From: Candidatus Fermentibacterota bacterium
GTDB taxonomy: Bacteria; Fermentibacterota; Fermentibacteria; Fermentibacterales; JCC-6
Direction of reading: 5' to 3'
Assembly: GCA_003646025.1 (NCBI GenBank)
Contig: QNDR01000015.1
Coordinates: 1-32,894, forward strand
Length of the DNA stretch: 32,894 bases
Of this stretch, positions 27,182 through 32,894 are shown in pieces. The position numbers were made by a program, and so were the translations under genes. Each line of letters begins with the position of its first letter. Position 1 is the stretch's first letter. Below the pieces are notes generated by a model. It was given only the letters and a program-made list of their open reading frames with translations. It was not told the DNA's origin and did no database searches.

Positions 27182-27896
27182 CTGTGTATTTCACTATCAC
27201 CTGGGATTAACGGTGTTTTCTCTTTTTCCCGGCGTAATCGTTCTTCTGCTCACCCATTCACTGACCTGGTTTCTTGTATCAATGATTCTGGTAAATATTC
27301 TGGGGTTATCAAGAAAGAACATTTTTCTTGCAATTTCTTTTCATGTACTTAAGCCGATGGCAGGGCTGTTTGGGGGCGAGGGCTTTGCAGCTGAGGAAAT
27401 GGTTATTACCCTTGGTTCAGAAAAGACACTGAAGAAGCTGGGTGGTGGGGTGCCGCCTGGAAGAATTCTTCTTCTTCTTCCGCACTGTCTTCAGCGGCAC
27501 GACTGTCAGCGGAGAATTACATACGACCCCTACAACTGTGTCAGATGCGGAAGATGTCCTATTGGCGACCTTCTTGACCTGGTAGACAGAACAGGCGTCA
27601 GGATAGCCATAGCAACAGGTGGAACGCTGGCAAGACGCCATGTAAAAGAGACCAGACCTATTGCAGTTGTAGCCGTCGCCTGTCCCAGGGATCTCGGTCA
27701 GGGAATGCTTGATGCTCATCCCGTTCCTGTAGCCGGTGTGGAGAACACAAGACCTGTTGGAGACTGTCTGGACACCCAGGTAGATATACCAACTGTTGAG
27801 AGAAGGATAAGGGAGCTTATGTCTCCGTCGTCTGCTGAATCTCAGGTATCAGATCAGGAATTGTTGAAAGGAAGAGAATTCTCTTCCGATAGCTGA
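27171..27896 (+). CDS. DUF116 family membrane protein
   Basis: LLLLPHCLQRHDCQRRITYDPYNCVRCGRCPIGDLLDL...IATGGTLARRHVKETRPIAVVAVACPRDLGQGM; adjacent to fmt. Confidence 0.88.
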   Translation: MKDNCVFHYHLGLTVFSLFPGVIVLLLTHSLTWFLVSMILVNILGLSRKNIFLAISFHVLKPMAGLFGGEGFAAEEMVITLGSEKTLKKLGGGVPPGRILLLLPHCLQRHDCQRRITYDPYNCVRCGRCPIGDLLDLVDRTGVRIAIATGGTLARRHVKETRPIAVVAVACPRDLGQGMLDAHPVPVAGVENTRPVGDCLDTQVDIPTVERRIRELMSPSSAESQVSDQELLKGREFSSDS

Positions 27897-29626
27897 TAGT
27901 TTTTCTCCATGAACAATCTCATACAGGCTTCAACAACCTGTCTGTCAAAATAAATACCGGAGCCGGCGGTGATGGTCTGCAGGGCTTCGTGAAGGCCAAG
28001 ACTGGCTCTGTAGGGTCTCATGGTTGCCATGGCTTCCACTACATCCGCAACGGCAAGTATCTTGGCTTCCAGTTTGATAGCCGGTCCCTTGAGTCCCAGC
28101 GGATAGCCGCTGCCATCCAGTCTCTCGTGGTGCTGCAGAACGATATCCGCCACAGGCCATGGAAAGTCAATTGACTTCAGTATATCGTACCCGTCCTCGG
28201 GGTGTTCTCTCAGCAGAAGCATTTCGCTTCTGGTTATTGCTCCCGGTTTAGTGAGAATTTCAGTTGGTACTGCCATTTTACCTATGTCGTGCAGTATTCC
28301 TGCAATTCTAAGACCGTCAATCATATCTGACTTCATGCCTAGTTCTTCGCCTATGGCACAGGCAAGATCAGCGACTCTTTTCTGGTGGCCTGACGTATAG
28401 GGATCTTTCATATCTACCAGCCTGCTCATGGCCAGAACAACGCCGTCAATGGTCTTTTGAAGTTGTTTGAAGGCATTCATTCTACCGGTGATATCAGTGA
28501 TTACTCCCTCGGCGATAGAAACCGCAGCTTCGGTGAGAATGCTCATGGTAAATGAAGCCCAGAAAGTTGATCCGTCGTTTTTCTTGAGAATTATTTCGCG
28601 ATCATCTATTCTGCCTTTCTGCTGCAGAAGATTGATGATATTTGTCTCGTCGTCGGTGTTGGCCAGAAGATCGGATATTCTCACATTGCGTGAATCTTCC
28701 TCTGAGATTCCAAACATTCTTCTGAAGGCCGGGTTCATGGAAAGAATCAGGCCGTTTTCCCTTACTTCACTCCGGAAAACACCCACAGGAATTGTCTCTG
28801 ACAGTTTCTTGTAGTTCTGCTGCGTAGTTTTCAGTGCTTTGCGGCTGTAGACCTGGTCTGTAATGTCAACGGTGAGAACAACCACTCTCTGCACTGTATT
28901 GTCAGGATTCATTATCGCGTAAAAATGCTGTGAAACCCACACTTCCAGGCCGTCTCTTTTTTTGCTGGTTTTTACTTCAGGAACGAAAAATTCTCCACCT
29001 GACTGGTAAACCTTCATGAGCTTGTCTCTGTAGTTGGCCAGATAAGAGTCGGTGCTGTCAAGTTTAAGCTCAGTGCGAACCCGATCCATGTCAGATTTGA
29101 TATGCTCATTGGTGTTGTTCCAGATTCTCTGCCAGGCTTTGTTGTAAGACAGAAGATTCCCAACGGAATCGCGAACGGAAATACCCACAGGAGCGTTCTG
29201 GATAATGGCAGAGTTGACTGCCTCTCTGTTCCGGTAGTTCTCCATCTCGCTTTCTTCGTGGGTGATGTCACGCATGATGCAGAAAACACCAATAGAAGAA
29301 TCCAGTTCAAGCAGGGGAACTTTGAGACAGCTGAAAACCCGGGATTTATCCTCACTTTCCTGAAAAGACAGCACGGCTCTAAGTGAAACGGTACTTTCCA
29401 TGGCCTCGCGGTCGGTCCGGTTGTCTTCCTGTGCTGTCAGTGCCGGCATGAGGTCTGCAGAACTCAGACCTTCAGCCTTTTCAGGTGCATCCAGACCGAA
29501 GAAGTCTGAAAAAGCCCAGTTGCAGGTAAGAAAACGCAGTTGACTGTCTTTGATGTAAACCAGCTCTTTGGCCTGATTAAAAGCCAGTTCAAGGTATCGG
29601 GTCAGATTCCCCTGTTTACTTTTCAA
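27854..29626 (-). CDS. PAS-repeat sensor with C-terminal HD-GYP phosphodiesterase domain
   Basis: Three PAS-like segments, then AGILHDIGKMAVPTEIL ... REHPEDGYDIL ... VLQHHERLDGSGYPLGLKG; TTG start overlapping the end of pepF. Confidence 0.92.
   Translation of the reverse strand: MKSKQGNLTRYLELAFNQAKELVYIKDSQLRFLTCNWAFSDFFGLDAPEKAEGLSSADLMPALTAQEDNRTDREAMESTVSLRAVLSFQESEDKSRVFSCLKVPLLELDSSIGVFCIMRDITHEESEMENYRNREAVNSAIIQNAPVGISVRDSVGNLLSYNKAWQRIWNNTNEHIKSDMDRVRTELKLDSTDSYLANYRDKLMKVYQSGGEFFVPEVKTSKKRDGLEVWVSQHFYAIMNPDNTVQRVVVLTVDITDQVYSRKALKTTQQNYKKLSETIPVGVFRSEVRENGLILSMNPAFRRMFGISEEDSRNVRISDLLANTDDETNIINLLQQKGRIDDREIILKKNDGSTFWASFTMSILTEAAVSIAEGVITDITGRMNAFKQLQKTIDGVVLAMSRLVDMKDPYTSGHQKRVADLACAIGEELGMKSDMIDGLRIAGILHDIGKMAVPTEILTKPGAITRSEMLLLREHPEDGYDILKSIDFPWPVADIVLQHHERLDGSGYPLGLKGPAIKLEAKILAVADVVEAMATMRPYRASLGLHEALQTITAGSGIYFDRQVVEACMRLFMEKNYQLSEENSLPFNNS
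27870..27887. repeat. 18-bp perfect palindrome GGAAGAGAATTCTCTTCC in the convergent gene overlap
   Basis: Half-sites GGAAGAGAA / TTCTCTTCC are exact reverse complements. Confidence 0.9.
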
Positions 29627-31442
29627 GCAGTTTCTCCAGATCTGATAAAAGACCGTCCAGTTTCCTCATGGCATCCTTTACCGGAGCAGGTGTTTCAAGA
29701 TCAACCCCGGTGCCTCTCAACAGTTCCAGAGGCGGCTTCGATCCTCCTGCGGAAAGGAAGTTGATGTACTTTTCAACAACTCCGGTGTCTCCATTAATTA
29801 TTCTGCTGCTTATTGAGGCAGCAGAAGCAAGACCTGTTGAATATTTGTAAACATAGAAATTGTAGTAGAAGTGCGGTATTCTGGCCCACTCTGTTTCAAT
29901 CAGCGAATCGTCGCTGTCGTACTCAAAGGCATCACCGTGGTAGAGTTTTACAAGGTCGTAGTAGGTTTTGTTGAGCCATTCTCTGGAGAGGGCACCGCCT
30001 TGTTCAACCTGATTGTGGATAAGCATTTCAAACTCGGCAAACATGGCCTGTCTGAACAGTGTAGTTCTGAAATCATTTATCTGACTGTCAATGAGGTAGG
30101 CTATCATGTCACTGTCATCTGTTTTTCTTCTCAGGTAGTTTGCCAGAAGCATCTCATTGGTGATGCTGGCAACTTCGGCTACAAGTATTCTGTAGTCCGA
30201 TGTGTGGTAGGGCTGGTTGTTTTTTGAAAACCAGCTGTGCATTGAATGGCCGGATTCATGAGCCATTGTAAACACGGAATCAAGTGTACCGGAGAAGTTA
30301 AGAAGCATGTACGGATGGCTGTCGTAGCAGCCGCCGGAGTAAGCTCCGCTTCTTTTCCCTATGTTCTCGTACCTGTCAGTCCAGCGGTCCTTGAAACCCT
30401 GACGAAGGGTGTTTGTATAAAGTTCTCCAAGAGGTTTTACTGCCTCAAGGGTCATCTCTTCTGCCTGGCTTATAGTGTACTTTGCATCAACATCGTGTAC
30501 TGTTGGAGTGTAGACATCGTAGAAATGCATTTTTGAAAGCCCCATAACACGCTTCTTCATTGTGTAGTACCTGTGCATAACCGGAAGACTCTCGTGTACA
30601 GAGTTGATAAGAGCTGTGTAAACGGTTTTGCCTACCCTGTCCTGGAACAGTGAAGCTTCTATGGCAGACGGGAAATTTCTTGCTTTCGCGCGGAAAATAT
30701 TCGTTCGTACCTGACCGTCCAGAAGGGAAGCCAGGGTTTCGGTGTTGCCTTTCAGTTCTTTGTAGAAACCTTTGAAGGCGTTTTTTCTCACCTCAATGTC
30801 TGGTCCCTGAAGAATGGGAATGAAGTTTCCGTGGGAAAGTTTGATCTTTTTCCCGGAGCCATCGAGTATCTCGGGAAACCTTGCCGGTATCTCAACATTG
30901 TTCAGCTTTCCGAAAGTACCCATGAAGCCCCGCGTTGCGTCAGAGGCGAGAACCATAATTCTCTCTTCTGCCGCAGAAAGAGTGTGTGGCCTGTTCCGCA
31001 GAATGTCTTCAAGCCAGACTCTGTATGTAGAAAGAGGTGTGTTTTCAATCCAGTTCTTCATTGTCTCTTCCGGCACCGAAAGAACTGCAGGGTTGAACCA
31101 GCTGGCAGAGGTTGAGAGGCTGGTGATAAGATCCATTGCTTTCTGGTTCATCTCACTGCCAACAGGGTCTGACAGATCCTGATCAAGAATCATGTGGGAA
31201 TAGGTGAAAATCTTTTCAACTTTACGGTCGGCGTCGAGAAGTGCTTCAATTACCTCAAGCAGTTTTTCAGGAGATTCAGTCGCGGTATCTCTGTAGGAAG
31301 AGATCTTTTCCGGAAGCCCGGAAACACTTTTCAGATCACGCTCCCAGTCTTCAACGGTTTTGTACAAAGCGGTCAGGTCCCATGTATCTTCAACAGGGAC
31401 GTCGGATCTTTTAACAGGCTCGTTCATTTTCTGTCCATTCAT
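29616..31442 (-). CDS. pepF: Oligoendopeptidase F (M3B metallopeptidase)
   Basis: MAHESGHSMHSWFS zinc motif, GCYDSHPYMLLNF, ETEWARIPHFYYNFYVYKYSTG, FLSAGGSKPPLELLRGTGVDL. Confidence 0.95.
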   Translation of the reverse strand: MNGQKMNEPVKRSDVPVEDTWDLTALYKTVEDWERDLKSVSGLPEKISSYRDTATESPEKLLEVIEALLDADRKVEKIFTYSHMILDQDLSDPVGSEMNQKAMDLITSLSTSASWFNPAVLSVPEETMKNWIENTPLSTYRVWLEDILRNRPHTLSAAEERIMVLASDATRGFMGTFGKLNNVEIPARFPEILDGSGKKIKLSHGNFIPILQGPDIEVRKNAFKGFYKELKGNTETLASLLDGQVRTNIFRAKARNFPSAIEASLFQDRVGKTVYTALINSVHESLPVMHRYYTMKKRVMGLSKMHFYDVYTPTVHDVDAKYTISQAEEMTLEAVKPLGELYTNTLRQGFKDRWTDRYENIGKRSGAYSGGCYDSHPYMLLNFSGTLDSVFTMAHESGHSMHSWFSKNNQPYHTSDYRILVAEVASITNEMLLANYLRRKTDDSDMIAYLIDSQINDFRTTLFRQAMFAEFEMLIHNQVEQGGALSREWLNKTYYDLVKLYHGDAFEYDSDDSLIETEWARIPHFYYNFYVYKYSTGLASAASISSRIINGDTGVVEKYINFLSAGGSKPPLELLRGTGVDLETPAPVKDAMRKLDGLLSDLEKLLEK

Positions 31443-31637
31443 ATTGGAGAAGTCCGCGAATGAACACCGGCTGCCTTCACCGGCGGTTTTTCCCTGCCGG
31501 TATAGATTTGCGGAATCTTTAGTTGTAAATCAACCCCGGAATATAACAGGATAGTATATATCCGTTCTGTAATTTCCGCCATGTTTTGTTACTGGCTCCG
31601 GTGTGATTATCTTCCTGATTCCCGGAAGGAGATATCA

Positions 31638-32819
31638 GTGAAAACCCCGCTTGTTAAACTGCTGGTTACAGTTCTTCTGCTTGGGGCGGTTAGCACCATA
31701 TTTATGAGTGTAATGCCGGACTACCTTAGAAATGAGCTGGGAGTAAACGGTGAAGTCCGTGGAGCGCTGGAAGTTCCAAGGGAATTCCCGGGATTTCTTC
31801 TGGTGTTTATCGCAGGGTTTCTTGTCAGAATTCAGCGGAGCAAGGCGATTGCCATGGTGTTTGTGGTGGGAATTGCCGCTTTTCTGGGATTTGCCTTTCT
31901 TACCGATTCTCTTCTGAAGTTTGTTCTTTTCATGGTAGTATGGTCGTCCGCAATGCACGCTTTTATTCCTCTTCGGGACACCACGGCAATAGAAATTGCC
32001 GGGCAGGGCAGAAGAGGCTGGGTGCTGGGCAGGGTGGGAGCCTACAGATCCATCGGTCTGATAACGGGTACTGCCATTGTGTGGATTCTAATGAGCCAGC
32101 TTAAAACCGATTTCAAGGTTACATGGGTTGTTGGAGCAGTTCTTCTGATTCCAGGTATCTTTATATCCCTCAGCCTGCCGCATTCTACTGGGGACAGGGA
32201 AAGAATCACTGCGAAAAGATTTGTATTCAGAAAGAAATACCGGCTGTTCTACGCTCTGAGTATGCTTTTCGGCGCCAGAAAGCAGATTTTTCTCACTTTC
32301 GCTCCCTGGCTTCTTGTTTCTGTATACAACCAGAGAGCACCTCAGCTGGCTCTCGCGATGGGTGCCAGCGCTCTTATAGGTATTTTTCTTAAACCTGTGT
32401 TTGGTAAACTCATTGACAGGCTCGGTGAAAGAACGGTTCTTATGGCAGACGCAGTTCTGATTCTGCTGTTAAGTACTGCCTATGCAGTTGTTCCACAGCT
32501 TGCAGGCCCAGGGACAGCTCTTGCTCTTCTGTACTGTTTCTTTGTGCTGGACGAGCTTCTCTTCAGCCTTTCAATGGCAAGAACTACATACCTCTCCAGC
32601 ATAATCGAGAACAAGGCTGAAATGGTACCTACCATAGGGCTTGGGGGAACCATCGATCACATAGTTTCCATGACTGTTCCTGTGATAGGTGGAATTCTGT
32701 GGATGAAGGTCGGCCCGTGGGCTGTGTTCGCAATGGCGGGACTGGTTGCTGTGATAACTTTCTTTACTGTGTCAACTATGAGGAAGCAGCCTCTTCACAC
32801 AGCTGGAAAGCACATCTGA
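31638..32819 (+). CDS. Major facilitator superfamily transporter
   Basis: Multiple TM helices, FGKLIDRLGERTVLMADA MFS loop, GTG start at 31638 after GGAAGGAG RBS. Confidence 0.85.
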   Translation: MKTPLVKLLVTVLLLGAVSTIFMSVMPDYLRNELGVNGEVRGALEVPREFPGFLLVFIAGFLVRIQRSKAIAMVFVVGIAAFLGFAFLTDSLLKFVLFMVVWSSAMHAFIPLRDTTAIEIAGQGRRGWVLGRVGAYRSIGLITGTAIVWILMSQLKTDFKVTWVVGAVLLIPGIFISLSLPHSTGDRERITAKRFVFRKKYRLFYALSMLFGARKQIFLTFAPWLLVSVYNQRAPQLALAMGASALIGIFLKPVFGKLIDRLGERTVLMADAVLILLLSTAYAVVPQLAGPGTALALLYCFFVLDELLFSLSMARTTYLSSIIENKAEMVPTIGLGGTIDHIVSMTVPVIGGILWMKVGPWAVFAMAGLVAVITFFTVSTMRKQPLHTAGKHI

Positions 32820-32894
32820 CATCATCTCAAGTCTGTTCCTGAATTTCGTACTCATGGATCCCCGACCTGCAAAAAGCAGCATTGGTACAGATCC

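Noticed and set aside
31443-31637. AT-rich divergent intergenic region between pepF and the MFS gene (GGATAGTATATATCC, several TATA-like boxes)
   Set aside because: Promoters surely exist here, but no -35/-10 pair with good match and spacing stands out on either strand.
32827-32894. Possible 3' end of a minus-strand gene (ICTNAAFCRSGIHEYEIQEQT*) at the window edge
   Set aside because: Only about 22 codons visible and other minus frames are also open; cannot be supported without downstream sequence.

Overview
This is a gene-dense window from a diderm (outer-membrane) bacterium. The lineage cannot be identified from sequence alone; the lipoprotein- and beta-propeller-rich content hints at a poorly cultured phylum, which is speculation. 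Nearly all of the window is housekeeping or envelope-biogenesis coding sequence. It holds TPR lipoprotein/BamD-like, nadD, a PilT-family ATPase, NfeD-like and slipin, then dapA-dapB-MEMO-AMMECR1 with a coiled-coil/collagen-like lipoprotein. Next come a lipoprotein (minus), a zinc-ribbon/TM/beta-propeller gene, tpx, YwbE and a DUF3298-like gene, then tyrS (minus) and upp. A long co-directional run follows: M23 peptidase, mfd, four SurA/PpiC-like genes, S4 protein, ftsE, ftsX, yajC, def, fmt and DUF116. The window ends with pepF plus PAS-HD-GYP (minus) and an MFS transporter. I saw no rRNA, tRNA, CRISPR array, transposase, phage gene or recognisable defence system. I did not find a clear undescribed system. 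The observations most worth a second look are: a G8 tract inside the 17-bp spacer of a predicted sigma70-type promoter; a short Gly-X-Thr collagen-like tail encoded by two 27-bp tandem units differing only at synonymous sites; a Thr-to-Cys change at the catalytic residue 44 of DapA; a graded set of parvulin/SurA paralogues after mfd; a MEMO/AMMECR1 pair coupled to dapAB with no radical-SAM partner in view; and an 18-bp perfect palindrome inside a convergent gene overlap. All functional calls are from reading sequence motifs; no database search was run.
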